Of a DNA stretch of 64,000 nucleotides, positions 9,000 to 18,967 are shown piece by piece. The translations under genes were made by a program, and so were the position numbers. The stretch is from NCBI GenBank assembly GCA_022264855.1, contig JABYQU010000012.1, positions 1-64,000 of the forward strand. The letters are read 5' to 3'. The notes beneath the pieces were generated by a model that did no database searches, was not told where the DNA came from, and was given only the letters and a program-made list of their open reading frames with translations. This stretch comes from Lenzites betulinus. Taxonomy: Eukaryota > Basidiomycota > Agaricomycetes > Polyporales > Polyporaceae. Position 1 is the stretch's first letter, and every line of letters starts with the position of its first letter.

Positions 9000-10159
9000 T
9001 TGGACTTCAAGTCCTTGGCGGCGCGTAACGGGCAGCTGGCGAGGCGATGAGAGCCCTCACCGCAATAGAGGCATAGGTTGTTGTCGAATCGACGCTGACG
9101 CTCCTGAGAGGTGAGCTTACCATGGCGAATAGCGTCGACCTCCATAGGCACGACGTCAGACAAACCGCTTGCAGCGGCAGGCGCTGCAGCAGTGGCACGT
9201 GGGGTGAACGCGGGAGTGTACGAAGAAGTCGTCGAGCGCTGCGGCTGAGACTGGCGTGTCGTGTTGGACGTGGTGACGCGAACGCCCTGCTGGCGAGTTT
9301 CGAGCCGTAGGTTGTGCAGCTCGTTGTCGAGTTCGATGACTTGCGGAATCCACTCTGATAGAGTGGCGGGGCGTGGCTTGCCCAGGAGCTGCATACGGAC
9401 ATCTTGTTTGAGGCCCCGCTCGAAACGCTTGATCGCGTAGGCCTCGGTCCAGTCGATGTACCTAAGGTATTCTTCAAACTGGTTAGCGTACACGGCGGCA
9501 GACGCCTCCTGCTTGAGGGCCTCGATCTTATGGATCATCTTATTCTCGATGTCCGAGTCCTCGAAGCGTTTGCGGAGCTCGTAGACGAGGCTCACATAAT
9601 CATCGAGGAAGAATTCATCCCGGTTCTTCATGGCCTTCAGCCAAGAACGCGGGGCTCCGTCACCGAGCCAAGAGACGAGGTAATGGCACTTAACAGTCTC
9701 GTCCGCATCACGGAGCGCGGGCTGCAAGAGAATGGCGGCATCGACCTCTTCGAGGAAAGCGTCGACTTCGGAGGCCTTGCCATTGAAGACGCGAGGGTCG
9801 CGCACTCGAACGTTACCGCGAGAGCCTCCTGTGGTGCCGTTTGGGTTGCCGGCGGGAGCTCCCATGGAGAGAGTCTCGAGGCGTTGAACGAGGCCTTCGA
9901 GAGCCTGTCGGGTGACCACTTGCTCCTGGTGAGCGTTTCCAGCTGCGTTGCCGATCTGGATGACGCTCTCGAGGAGAAATCGCATCGGATCCGTGGCGGG
10001 ATCAGCTGCGGGAGCCGAGGGTCCAGGTGCAGATGATTGGGTACCGGGTTGTTGAGGGGGTGCCTGTGGGAGCCCGTTGACGCCATTTTGGGCACCTTGG
10101 GTCCCTTGAAAATCAGCGTCTCCCCAAGCTTCCATACTAGCAGATCCAACGTCGCCCAT
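8987..10159 (-). CDS. gag: Retrotransposon Gag (capsid/nucleocapsid)
   Basis: Start taken at the first ATG of the frame (10159, MGDVGSASMEAWGD); reading further upstream relies on non-ATG codons. The protein, about 390 aa, has a capsid-like helical region (VDAFLEEVDAAILLQPAL, FEDSDIENKMIHKIEALK, YLRYIDWTEAYAIKRFERG). A single CCHC knuckle (CLYCGEGSHRLASC, C-x2-C-x4-H-x4-C) and a basic end (KDLKSKGKA) follow. It would form the retrotransposon particle and package RNA in the cytoplasm. Its stop lies inside the predicted frameshift stem-loop, so most product should be Gag alone and a minority Gag-Pol. Confidence 0.94.
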   Translation of the reverse strand: MGDVGSASMEAWGDADFQGTQGAQNGVNGLPQAPPQQPGTQSSAPGPSAPAADPATDPMRFLLESVIQIGNAAGNAHQEQVVTRQALEGLVQRLETLSMGAPAGNPNGTTGGSRGNVRVRDPRVFNGKASEVDAFLEEVDAAILLQPALRDADETVKCHYLVSWLGDGAPRSWLKAMKNRDEFFLDDYVSLVYELRKRFEDSDIENKMIHKIEALKQEASAAVYANQFEEYLRYIDWTEAYAIKRFERGLKQDVRMQLLGKPRPATLSEWIPQVIELDNELHNLRLETRQQGVRVTTSNTTRQSQPQRSTTSSYTPAFTPRATAAAPAAASGLSDVVPMEVDAIRHGKLTSQERQRRFDNNLCLYCGEGSHRLASCPLRAAKDLKSKGKA

Positions 10160-10341
10160 TCCGGAAGGTTTCGTGGACGTGGTGAGGAAGGAAAGTCGAC
10201 GAGAGGAGCGCGTTCGACGGGCGCTTATTCGCGAGTCGACGACGACGAGAGATGTAGCGGCCACGAATGCGCAGGGTTGTCGCCAGGGGAAGATCTAGAC
10301 GATAAGAGCGAAGCGGAGCGAGTAGAGAACGAGTTTGGTTG

Positions 10342-10353
10342 GTCTGACCAAAC
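10342..10353 (-). other. Primer-binding region beside the 5' LTR
   Basis: On the minus strand the internal sequence right after the 5' LTR reads GTTTGGTCAGACCAACC. Ten bases, TTGGTCAGAC, are the reverse complement of GTCTGACCAA inside the LTR (10441 down to 10432). This is compatible with the self-priming used by Tf1/sushi elements. A tRNA ending in ...GGTCTGACCA would be the alternative. Confidence 0.5.
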
Positions 10354-10669
10354 TGTAACGGCTGGCGGGCAGGCAGGCGGGCAGGACGGGCACTGAGGGC
10401 GAGCGAGGTTGATTGCCAGCGGGTACTGGTGTTGGTCAGACGGAGAGATACAAGCAGGGCACGAGGCGGGTAGGTACGGAGTCCGGGAGAGTACGGGAGA
10501 GCTAGCGGCATGGTCGCCGATGGTGGCTGAAGAGCGAGAGGCGGACGAACGATATAATGTACGAAAAAGGAAACTAATGTAATCTAATACGAGCCGTTAC
10601 TATCTAGAAAGGCCATGGCCCGAAGGCCCAAACCCGAGGACTCGTGTAACGCGCGAGCGCGCCGTTACA
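10354..10669 (-). repeat. 5' LTR (316 bp)
   Basis: Same length and, as far as I can compare by eye, same sequence as 3985-4300, including an ATATAATG-type AT-rich motif (about 10550) in an otherwise GC-rich LTR. It carries the promoter of the element, read on the minus strand. Confidence 0.96.
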
Positions 10670-10674
10670 CTCAT
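10670..10674. repeat. Target-site duplication, right copy (CTCAT)
   Basis: CTCAT directly after the right LTR, identical to 3980-3984. Removing the element and one copy rejoins the host exon in frame. Confidence 0.93.
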
Positions 10675-12937
10675 CAAGGTATCAGAAGACGCCGAGCCTG
10701 AACCACTACACGCGTATCTCAACAACGTCTCATCGGACCTCCCTGCAACTCATAAGCTGAACGGCCTGCGTGGGCACACTAGCGAGCCCTTCATGTGTGA
10801 TGTGTGTGAGGCAACCTTTACGTCGCTCACAAACCCCGAGTGTTTCGATCCCGACTGTATGTACACTTAGTAGCACGCTGATAACTGGTTGTAAGACAGT
10901 TTCTGATTCCTTCTACAGGTTTGACTCTCCGCGACGACTGGCGCTTTATCAAATACGCTTTCCTTGCTCAGAACGCCGATGAAGAAGATCAAGCGGAGAT
11001 CCTCGACAAGCGCGGGGTACAGTGGTCAATCTTGGATGCTCTGCCCGATTGGCTGCCCGGGCGCGACTCACCGCCGGACTTCATGCATGCTGCCTATCTT
11101 GGTACAGTTCCGAGCGCGTGTTTAAGGTTATTGTGCTGATGTCTGGACAATCTGTGCAGGCGAAACGAAACACGTTATTCAGAACATTCTCCATAAAGGC
11201 GGAATGTTTACCCAGCGCAGTCGTCATGACAAGCCACTGGAGAAGATGGAAAGCTTTCTAAGAGACATCTGGTGGCCTGCGTCCGTATCTAGGCCTCCGG
11301 ATGGGGTAGGCTTAGACTGCCAGTATCCTTCGAGCTACATACTAAATGTTTGGCAGTTGATCGCCACCGGAGCGGGGAAGGCCGACCAGTGGCGTAATTT
11401 TGTGAGTGTACTCGTCGTTGGACTGTACGTTGCTTGGCAGATCAATGGCTGTATCCCGGATCGTGATGCACCACTGCCTCGTACCTCAACAAAGGCTGCC
11501 AAGGCGCGGCAGCGTGTCGAGGAGCTCTTAAACAAGCGTCGGCGTGCCGACGTCGCCGCGAACCCGGAAACCACGGCAGCAGACATGGAAGAGCTCGCGC
11601 AATTGCGCATGAGCCGTAACTACCAGGAGCATTACGAGAACACCATGGAATGGGCGACCGCAATCCGGATATATGGATCCCAGTCAATCAGTGTTCAGGA
11701 GGCCATGCGCGCGGCCAGATGTCACGAACGCGCGTGCCAAACGTGGGCGCGTATGTTTTGCCATCTCGTCCCTTATTTCCACATCATGATTCATTTCTGG
11801 CTATGGGTCCTACTCCTGGGGCCTGTGTATGCATGGTGGACGTATGCGTACGAGCGCAACAACGGCTTTCTCTCAAGACTTCGTCATAACGGCCACACTG
11901 GTGGCGAACTCGAAGGCACAATGATGCGTGGCTGGACAAAGGTGATGCTCATTTACGAGCTGGTGCACCAAACTCTCCCATTCTCTTTTGTATCCCATCG
12001 TTCAACAGTTGTTTCCTGCAGATAGAACACCTCGAGAGCCTTGGCGCCAATAAAACCCCGCAAGATTCCGACGCAGTGGACAAGCTTCGTGCCTTGCTCA
12101 AAGGGGATACCACGGCTGCATCACAGCGCGGAACATTGCTCACGATGATTGCTACGATGGCGGCAGAGCAGGACATGGGTGCGTTCCCCATTTCCGGTAG
12201 CTTGATAATATTTGAATATCATCGCCTATAGCAACAATCCAGGTGGGAAAACAATCGCGCAAGGTTAACCTGCGTGAACTAGAACTTTACGTCCTGGTCT
12301 TCACCCACCTCCGTGCACTCTGGGAAGAGGAGGTTATCCTCAAACCGGACACGGCAACGCTGCTCCCCGGCGAGCCCTTCGTGGCAGTTGCGGTGCAGTC
12401 CTGCTCAACAATCCATGTCTGTGGTCTTAAATTTGGCGCATCCACCTCCTCGCGCGGGGAGAAGTCTTGCTATGCCTACATCAACAGCCGGCAGCCTGTG
12501 AAGATCATATACCTTCTCCATATAGTGCACGCCCGCAACAATCCCACGTTGCCTCCTTTGACAAGTACATGTGCAGTTGTTCACCCATTTCTCACAGATG
12601 ACACCATCCCGGAGATGCCCTGGTCGTTGCGGTGCGCCATCAGAGAACTCTGATCGTGTCTATACTTACCCTATTGTCATAGCGCGAGCGATTTGGGCAT
12701 CGCATGCTGGCGTTATGAAGCTTTGGGCGCGCAGACCGTGATCGATGCATGCTCGCTCACCGGGCACTTTGCGCTGGCCCATGTCCTCCATCTGAATACT
12801 AACCTCTGGGTAACAATGTCCCTCGACCATGTAAGTCTCAATTGTGTCAGAGGAATAGGATTCGCTGACCGAAAGCCATCATTCAGACCTCCCAGGAACC
12901 GGATCTCAATGATGACGAAGAACTGATGGAGATCTAA
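10670..12937 (+). pseudogene. TNP2-like (Transposase_21/DUF4218) transposase, 3' part
   Basis: Plus-strand multi-exon coding sequence that continues the fragment at 3832-3984. Blocks in order: the cysteine pair FMCDVCEATFTSL; LTLRDDWRFIKYAFLAQNA after an intron; VQWSILDALPDWLP and SPPDFMHAAYLG; KPLEKMESFLRDIWWPASV; KADQWRNFVSVLVVGLYVAW; the DUF4218-like YAYERNNGFLSRLRHNGHTG with EGTMMRGW; and a terminal block LTGHFALAHVLHLNTNLW ending in LNDDEELMEI and a stop at 12935-12937. Introns are short and canonical. I see no stop in the exons, so the gene was probably intact until the gypsy insertion separated its halves by 6.7 kb. Loss of function is inferred from that insertion. Confidence 0.8.
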
Positions 12938-12994
12938 TTCTAAGGTACACGAAGACGCCCGCGCATCTCCTCTCGACGTCTCCTCTCGACCCCA

Positions 12995-14378
12995 TCATTC
13001 GCCGTCCTGTTCCTCCTCCTCGTCTTCATCTCCCCCTTCATTTCCTGCCTCCATATTGTCTTCCCCTGCCACCCAGTCCGCGATATACCTTGTGCTGGCA
13101 AATTGCCGACCATGCGGTTTCCTCAGCCATTCTTTGTTCACCAGCGCCAGCGGGATCTTCGCGGGGACAGTGTCACCAGGCTTTGCACCACGCCGTTTGC
13201 GTACGATGGGCAACACTGATTCCTCAGCTGCTCGGGTGTCCCTGCGGGTGCGTAGATGATGTGCCGTGCCATTGGTATTGACCTTCTCAGCCTCCTGTTG
13301 GCTCGCAAAGACGTGCGCGTCGACCTCGTCAAACGCGACATTAACCTGCGGGACCATCATGGGAATCAGCAAACTGATTTCGTGCGCAACATGCCCAACC
13401 GGGACCTACCACACTCTCCCGGTATGCTGGTGAGTAGGTGATCCATGGCCGCATCTTGATGCTCATCCTCGATAGGACAGGAGGAGCGCGCTCGTTGTCA
13501 GTGTCCGGTGCGATGCCAGGGTCGACTGGTGCTGAGTCTGACTCATCAGTAGACTGATAGGGCCACTCGAACATCCAATCAAACTCTGCACCCGCCAGAC
13601 GAGGAACCTTGTGCCGAACACTCTGTCGATCTGCGGCTTTCTATGGGCGTAACACGGTGAGCATCTTCCGTCGCCTGTGTGCGGTCAATATCTTACTCAC
13701 CGTATGTTTACGTGCACGGCATCGGTTAGCAATGCGAAGTTTGAGTCGTGCCTCCGCGTCCTTGTCGCGCAAAGTACGGTATCGCTTGGCCCAAGTGTTG
13801 AAACTCGACTCGAGCCCGCTTTCAATGACGTCTTCAGGCAGCACGTCAAGCATCTGCTGCGGGAGCGCGCTCGACCATCGGCGTGCATCTTGTTTGACTG
13901 TTTGCACGGCCTCGATAACCCAGCCCACACGATTGTCGTCCCAACCGTCATCCCAACGAGGACGCAAGAGACGTGTCGGATCGTTAGGGTCCTGCACGGT
14001 CCAGAACCCCTGTTTGATCACCGGAGGAGGCCTTGCCTTCTTGGTGACGCCCATCAGCCCGATGAACACTGCTCGAACGCATGCCTGTCTCACAGGTGAG
14101 TGCTGGGCTGGCCTATCAAGAGGAATAGCAAACTTACGAAGAACGTGTTGAGGATTCTCGGACGCGCGCGGAGATGCGCGAGGCGGGGGCGCGTCGCGCG
14201 TATGAGACGATCCCGTGGGTGCGTCGCGGCAAAGAGCGCGCAGGAGTTGAGGGGGCGCTAGAGAGCGGGACGGGCGGCCGGAGTCCGCGCCAGTCGGGAA
14301 ACTGATGCGTCGGGACTTTCCGGGAGGTTTGCAGGGCGAGTACGGGTTCGAGGAGTCCGAGGGGCACGGAGTAGCCAC
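12995..14378 (-). CDS. Transposon accessory protein, convergent with the TNP2-like gene
   Basis: Minus-strand spliced gene ending 58 bp from the TNP2-like stop. The first exon region is serine/proline/arginine-rich. A probable donor GTAAGT follows ENPQHVLR. The conserved middle reads KQGFWTVQDPNDPTRLLRP, DNRVGWVIEAVQTVKQDARR and FNTWAKRYRTLRDKDAEARL. A later exon has LAGAEFDWMFEWPYQSTDES. The last exon (FDEVDAHVFASQQEAEKVN...VNKEWLRKPHGRQ) ends in an acidic tail at 12995. Similar proteins accompany TNP2/KDZ-type elements in Agaricomycetes, but their role is unknown to me. The open frame reaches 14378 without an upstream ATG; the first in-frame ATG is at 14054, so the 5' end is uncertain. Confidence 0.6.
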
Positions 14379-14412
14379 TCGGACTATTTGGCTATGTTTG
14401 CCTTTTCATTTT

Positions 14413-14454
14413 CGTGAGGGCTTAGCCGCCGTGCGGCTAAGCTCGCACCTCACG
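14413..14454. repeat. Nested inverted repeat (hairpin)
   Basis: Inner perfect stem CTTAGCCGC/GCGGCTAAG with loop CGT (14421-14441), inside an outer stem CGTGAGG (14413-14419) / CCTCACG (14448-14454). It lies just beyond the 5' end of the accessory gene, a plausible place for the right terminus of the TNP2-like element. Confidence 0.7.
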
Positions 14455-14623
14455 CATTCTATCGAGAACGTGTGAGGTGAGTAAAGTTACGATACGTATA
14501 GAACCCGAGCGCAGGCAGCTGACAACGTACTGTAGAGTTAACGCCCCGCGCTACCAGGTTAGCACACGCTCAATAGACGCATTCTATCGAGAACGTGTGA
14601 GAGTTAACGCCCCGCGCTACCAG
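14453..14623. repeat. Interleaved direct repeats A1-B1-A2-B2
   Basis: Repeat A (CGCATTCTATCGAGAACGTG, continuing TGAG) occurs at 14453-14476 and 14578-14601. Repeat B (AGAGTTAACGCCCCGCGCTA, continuing CCAG) occurs at 14534-14557 and 14600-14623. The second A and B copies overlap by two bases, whereas 57 bp separate the first A and B copies. They are exact by eye. Confidence 0.85.
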
Positions 14624-14645
14624 ACCGCTTACCGCTTGCCTAACC

Positions 14646-15517
14646 TTAAAAGAACGCGGAGTTCTTAAGCTCTGCCGCCGAGGCCGTCGCACCGAGCTCC
14701 TGTTCTTTAGGTGCACCCAGCTGGGCCTCGTCTGCAGCGGCGGCTATCGGCAGCCCTCCCGCGACTTGCTGAGCATTCTGCCCGAAGGGATTCAAGTCTC
14801 CCTCGCGCTCGATGAAGCTCTCAATCATGAGCATCCGCTTCTCTTGGGTATCCGCACGCTGCGTCAAATCTTCGACATCCTCTCGAGATTCGGCAAGCTC
14901 GATCTCTGCCCTGCCTACCCTTGTCAGCAGTGTGCTGTTCTCGGTCTGCAACCTCTTCATGGCAGTATCCAGGCCTGCGATGGTCGTTTCGAGCTTCTGG
15001 ATTGACGTTTTCTGGTCCATAACGATGTCAACTACAGCGCGCCGCCCTGCACAAATAGGTCAGCATGGATGTCCCCAGCTACGACCTCGTACTCACCACT
15101 TGTCCCTCCAGGGTTCGTCGTCACAGCTCCTCCCGTATCCGTGACGGATGCGCTGACAGCCCCAGCAGATGTAGCAGCGCGTCGACGTGCCACTGTCCCA
15201 TTGGAGGCTGCGCCGACTGCTGGGGATGCGATGCGACTAGATGCTGTGGACAGGTCCGAGTCTAGCGCAGACGTCTGTCTGATGGTTGGTGTGCTCTCGC
15301 GAGGTGTCGCGCCCCCACCCCTGAAGCTACTGGGCATGCGGAAGCGAGAGCTACTAAGGCTGCCTTGGGTCGGACCGTCTTGGGCATTAGGGACTTGGGT
15401 GACACCAGTGATCGTTCGCTGCCTTTTCGCAGCGGGGGCGCTGGCGGGAGAGGGAGGCTCTCGAGGACGGCTCTGCGATGAGCTCGGGACTGCACTTCCA
15501 CCAGATGCGTGAGACAT
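14646..15517 (-). CDS. Serine-rich coiled-coil protein, repeat-associated, function unknown
   Basis: Two exons, 15097-15517 and 14646-15046. The intron has donor GTGAGT and acceptor TTTGTGCAG, phase preserved, giving 273 aa from the ATG at 15517. The N-terminal half is low-complexity Ser/Ala/Thr/Pro with a basic patch (PAAKRQRTITG). From about residue 150 a coiled coil is evident (MDQKTSIQKLETTIAGLDTA, TRVGRAEIELAESREDVEDL, ADTQEKRMLMIESFIER). The tail is alanine-rich. It is transcribed away from the 447-aa gene at 16214. I do not recognise a family; its place beside transposon genes suggests a repeat-encoded protein. Confidence 0.55.
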
Positions 15518-16213
15518 TCAAGCCGACGAGGACGATCGAGTAGGGGAGGCCTGAGGATTAAGTGAGTTTGGACTACCTCTACGCTGCCTTATACCTTGCT
15601 GACCGCACCTTCGTCTTCTGGACAGTCTCATGTCGCGTATCGGTGGTGTAGCAGGCTCACGCGACGTCAACCACGGCCGGCGCAGATTGGGCCAGTGATG
15701 GAGTGCTGAGTTGGGAGGTGTCCTTCCAGGTCGTCAGGTAGCGGGCGGAAACACACATGGAGAGCCTCAACAGACTGCTACGGGTTATTGTATGTGTTAG
15801 CACCGGTGTCTATGTTATCTGCGAGGTGTATACATGGGTCTAGCGTGTACGGAGGGCAGGCGGGGACGCATGAGCGGGGTGGAGGCGGGATATAGTAGGT
15901 GCTGATTCGGACAAAACCGTCACAAAATGATCGTATATGTCGGTTCTGTGCCCGATTCGGAGGCCTTTTGCGTGAAGACATATCGGCTACACATCGCCCC
16001 CAAAAGTCACTTTTGCGGCCAATACGGGTTCGACAAATCTGGCTTGATCTGCGGTGCGCCCACCTCGCTGTGACTGCAACTGGAGATAGGCGCCCGTGTC
16101 TCGCGCGTCAGTGGCTGTGCCGAACGGCGTCTATCTGGCCTTAAACCGCCGAAGTTGCAACTACCGCTATTTATTACACCTAGAAAGTTGCAATAACTGT
16201 TGTATACTCTACC
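15518..16213. other. Divergent intergenic region, no gene seen
   Basis: About 700 bp between the coiled-coil gene (minus) and the 447-aa frame (plus). No convincing coding sequence or repeat. It could hold a shared promoter, and possibly a missing first exon of the plus-strand gene. Confidence 0.4.
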
Positions 16214-17557
16214 TTGGCGAACAAGGACAACGCCTCCACACTGCGGGATGTGAACCTAGACGCGGTCACAGGTGCTGCCTCTTTGCTCCTACACACCGAG
16301 GAGCTGTCGCCGGCGGAGTTACGCGCACTCGACACCTCGGCACGCGGAGGAGTCAAGCTCACAGGGCTGGCAGGCGCGATCTTCAATCATAAGGACGCAA
16401 AGAAAGGGCAGCAAGATGCGTACGTGTTCTACTTCCGCGAGGTCGTCGGGCATCCACTTCGGTTTCCAGACACAAGCAATACACGGTATCAGTCGCACTG
16501 TGCCGCTGCCGCCGAGCTCCTTGTCCACAGGGAGGAATATCTCCGGTTCCTAGAGGTGGTCCGAGATCGGAAAACTCAGCCAGGCTTCAACCATATGGAG
16601 GAGAACGTTTACAAAGGGCTACAGGATCTTCCAACGCTCACTGAGCTCGCAGCTCTTGCCCTCTATGCCAAGGCGGTCACACACCCATACATGCGCGTTG
16701 TGCGGCACCATCAGAACGGCCTGAAGCTTGGATACCTACACGATCAGCTTCAGCAGCATATACAAACACTGATAGCTGATCCTGACCTGCTCCTCTTGGG
16801 CGATCCGGGCGAGAGCTACCACAAGGGTGCTATGGATGGCAAGGAGTGGGAGCGGCCTGCGGTGGTCAGCGCGATCCTGGAACTGGTGCCCGAGCTGCCT
16901 TACCTGCGTCCTATCTTGGTCGCCTTCCTCAGGGGTGCCTTGAAGACCTGGGAACGCTTCAGCAAGGAGTTCGAGAGAGGGGGAGCGATCGACTGCGCTT
17001 CACAGGCTGAGATCGATGCAGCATGGATCTCCCCAACAAATGACCACAACGAGGGTGCCCTGGGAGCTCATGGATCCTATCTCCGCTCGCATCCAAACGC
17101 CACTGAAGAGTACTACAATGCCCAGGCGAAGTACAATTTTAACAACACTGAAGACTTCATGCAGGCCCACCTCCATACCCCGCCGGATGAGAAAGACTTA
17201 CATGCAGCCGGAAGGCGAATTGACTCGAGCAAACATGAGTCGAAGCGACGCAAGGCCCAGGTCCTATACTCGGTTTCCATCGCTACACAGCGGGCTCGGC
17301 ATAGGGAGGAGCGGCAGAGGAAGGAGAACGAGGCGAAGGCGAGGCTAGCCAAGATCCACCAGATCCTTGACCCAGAGGTGTTGGCCACTCTCAAGAGGGA
17401 CGAGTTGGACGACCAGCTTGAGATCTACAGGAAGCGGGAGAATGATAAGGAGGTGCCTCTCAAGTCGAAGCTCACAACAAAGGCAGGGAAGCTCGAAGCA
17501 TTGCGGGATGCTCTCACGCGGTATCAGGCGGCACAGATGGACACTCACCCGGAATAG
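16214..17557 (+). CDS. Repeat-family protein with NDHNEG motif, possibly transposase-derived
   Basis: One long uninterrupted frame of about 447 codons ending at 17557. It has helical, charged sequence: AVTGAASLLLHTEELSPAEL, VYKGLQDLPTLTELAALALY, VSAILELVPELPYLRPILVA, the motif AAWISPTNDHNEGALGAHGS, and a highly charged Lys/Arg/Glu coiled-coil end (RARHREERQRKENEAKARLA). I recall related sequences as dispersed copies in mushroom genomes, and the NDHNEG block could be part of a DDE-type core, but neither point is proven. The frame is open from about 16189 and has no ATG until 16592, so either an upstream exon carries the start or the 5' end is lost. Confidence 0.55.
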   Translation: MANKDNASTLRDVNLDAVTGAASLLLHTEELSPAELRALDTSARGGVKLTGLAGAIFNHKDAKKGQQDAYVFYFREVVGHPLRFPDTSNTRYQSHCAAAAELLVHREEYLRFLEVVRDRKTQPGFNHMEENVYKGLQDLPTLTELAALALYAKAVTHPYMRVVRHHQNGLKLGYLHDQLQQHIQTLIADPDLLLLGDPGESYHKGAMDGKEWERPAVVSAILELVPELPYLRPILVAFLRGALKTWERFSKEFERGGAIDCASQAEIDAAWISPTNDHNEGALGAHGSYLRSHPNATEEYYNAQAKYNFNNTEDFMQAHLHTPPDEKDLHAAGRRIDSSKHESKRRKAQVLYSVSIATQRARHREERQRKENEAKARLAKIHQILDPEVLATLKRDELDDQLEIYRKRENDKEVPLKSKLTTKAGKLEALRDALTRYQAAQMDTHPE

Positions 17558-18156
17558 ATTACAATAGCTACTCTACTTAACATGCATACAACTACCCCTT
17601 ACATCACTGACCTATATAATACATGAATCGCTGTACTACGCCGTCAACGTGCAGCGTATATGGGGTGCGCGATGATTTACAGGGTGATCGCGCGCACGCG
17701 CGCGCGAGCTCGCGCGTCCGGCGCCTACAACGCGCTTCATTAACGACGCGCCTTGATCACGACCACCTATGAATTCGGCGCTTGATTACGAAATGTGCCG
17801 CAGGGCCTGCAGGCGTTGCCGGTCCCCACTAAGTATAGTGACGACGTCATAACCTGGATTTGAGGTTAGGACATGTTAGGGTTTGTATGCGATTTCTAGG
17901 CTTACATAGTCTGTGTTTGCTTGCATGTGTATTTGCCTAGTAATGCATGAGGATACTTGATTACATCTGGTCAGGATGAATGAGGTCGAAATGTTGTAGG
18001 ATTGCAAGTTGCAAGAAATGAAGCGAAGTTGTGGTGGAGAGGGACCGTGAGAAAGCGCACGGCCGCATACGGAGGACCAGGCCACGCTGCGGGAGCACGG
18101 TCTGGAAGGTTTACTTAGCACCAACGAGCGCATTCAAAGCACCCCCTACCCTCGCC
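17558..18156. other. Intergenic region with alternating CG tract
   Basis: No gene seen. At about 17690-17715 there is an alternating CGCGCGCACGCGCGCGCG-type tract that could adopt Z-DNA. The last 100 bp are the fasciclin-gene 5' leader. Confidence 0.5.
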
Positions 18157-18967
18157 ATGCGTCTATCACTCGTCTCTTTCCTCGTGTTGCCCTTCCTCGC
18201 TGCGGCTTCTTCTGACGACCAAATGGTGCTGCCAGCAACCCAAGGCGGCGTCGGAGAGCCGTTTGCCCCGGTCACATATTCCGGGAAACCGTCTCTGGCG
18301 GATCTCCTCACAATCCAGTCCTCGACATCGATATTCTATTCTTATGCGCGGGAACTCGAGCTAAGCAAGCTCTTCGGTGACAAGGACGCGAAGAGCACGC
18401 TCCTGGTCCCGACGAACAAGGCCGTTATCGCCCTTCCTCGGAAACCGTGCGCTGCCTGTGATGTCTTCCATGCCGCAAATTAGCTGACGGTGGGATCCCC
18501 TTTGTCACAGTCATGAGGGCCCCGTGCCTATACGCGAGGGCGTCATCTTGTCAGAGGCCGAGTTTGACGATCTGTCAAAGAAGAACGTCGAGCGTTGGGT
18601 CTCGGCGCACATCATTCCGGTATGTCATCGTCGTGTTCGTCCCCGCTACGGCGTGCTCATGGCGTATCGCTCGCAGGAGTACCCTGTTTCCCTCCTCTCG
18701 CCCGCGGAGCACCACACGCTGCTCGACGGCAAGAACGTAACATTCACCGCCCTGCAAGACGGCGATCCAAGCTCGCCGGAGTGGACACGCGTGGTCCTTG
18801 ACGGCGCCGTCCGCTTACTCGCGAGAAAGGAGGTACGCTTCGCAATTTACATCATTTCTCCTCCGTGCTCCCGGTTTGCGAATAGCGCTTGACGACGCCG
18901 CCTCCTTTCATTGCAGGCTTCTAATGGTGTCATGTACATCCTGGACGGCACAGTCGCCTTGGATTAG
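18157..18967 (+). CDS. Secreted fasciclin (FAS1)-domain protein
   Basis: Four exons, 18157-18446, 18511-18619, 18677-18832 and 18917-18967, total 606 nt, 201 aa; all junctions are GT-AG and phases agree. An N-terminal signal peptide is clear (MRLSLVSFLVLPFLAAASS). The FAS1 features are LADLLTIQSSTSIFYSYARE, the H1-like box STLLVPTNKAVIALP, and the closing VMYILDGTVALD just before the stop. A single FAS1 domain of this length resembles the small fungal secretory/ER fasciclin proteins thought to mediate adhesion or cell-wall interactions. The precise role is not known. Confidence 0.85.

Larger units (their letters stand above)
3985..10669 (-). mobile_element. Full-length Ty3/gypsy chromodomain retrotransposon (6.7 kb)
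   Basis: Complete element of 6,685 bp transcribed on the minus strand. It has two 316-bp LTRs with TG...CA ends, a 5-bp CTCAT target duplication, a purine tract beside the 3' LTR, a primer-binding region beside the 5' LTR, gag with a CCHC knuckle, and pol in the order protease, RT, RNase H, integrase, chromodomain. That order and the chromodomain place it among chromoviruses (Tf1/sushi-MAGGY branch). The LTRs look identical by eye, which implies a recent insertion. It sits in an exon of the TNP2-like transposase. One defect is visible, a 2-nt frameshift near 6516-6518 in RNase H. Confidence 0.96.

Noticed and set aside
17690..17715. CG-alternating tract as a telomere or centromere mark
   Set aside because: No TTAGGG repeats and flanked by single-copy genes; only a local simple repeat.
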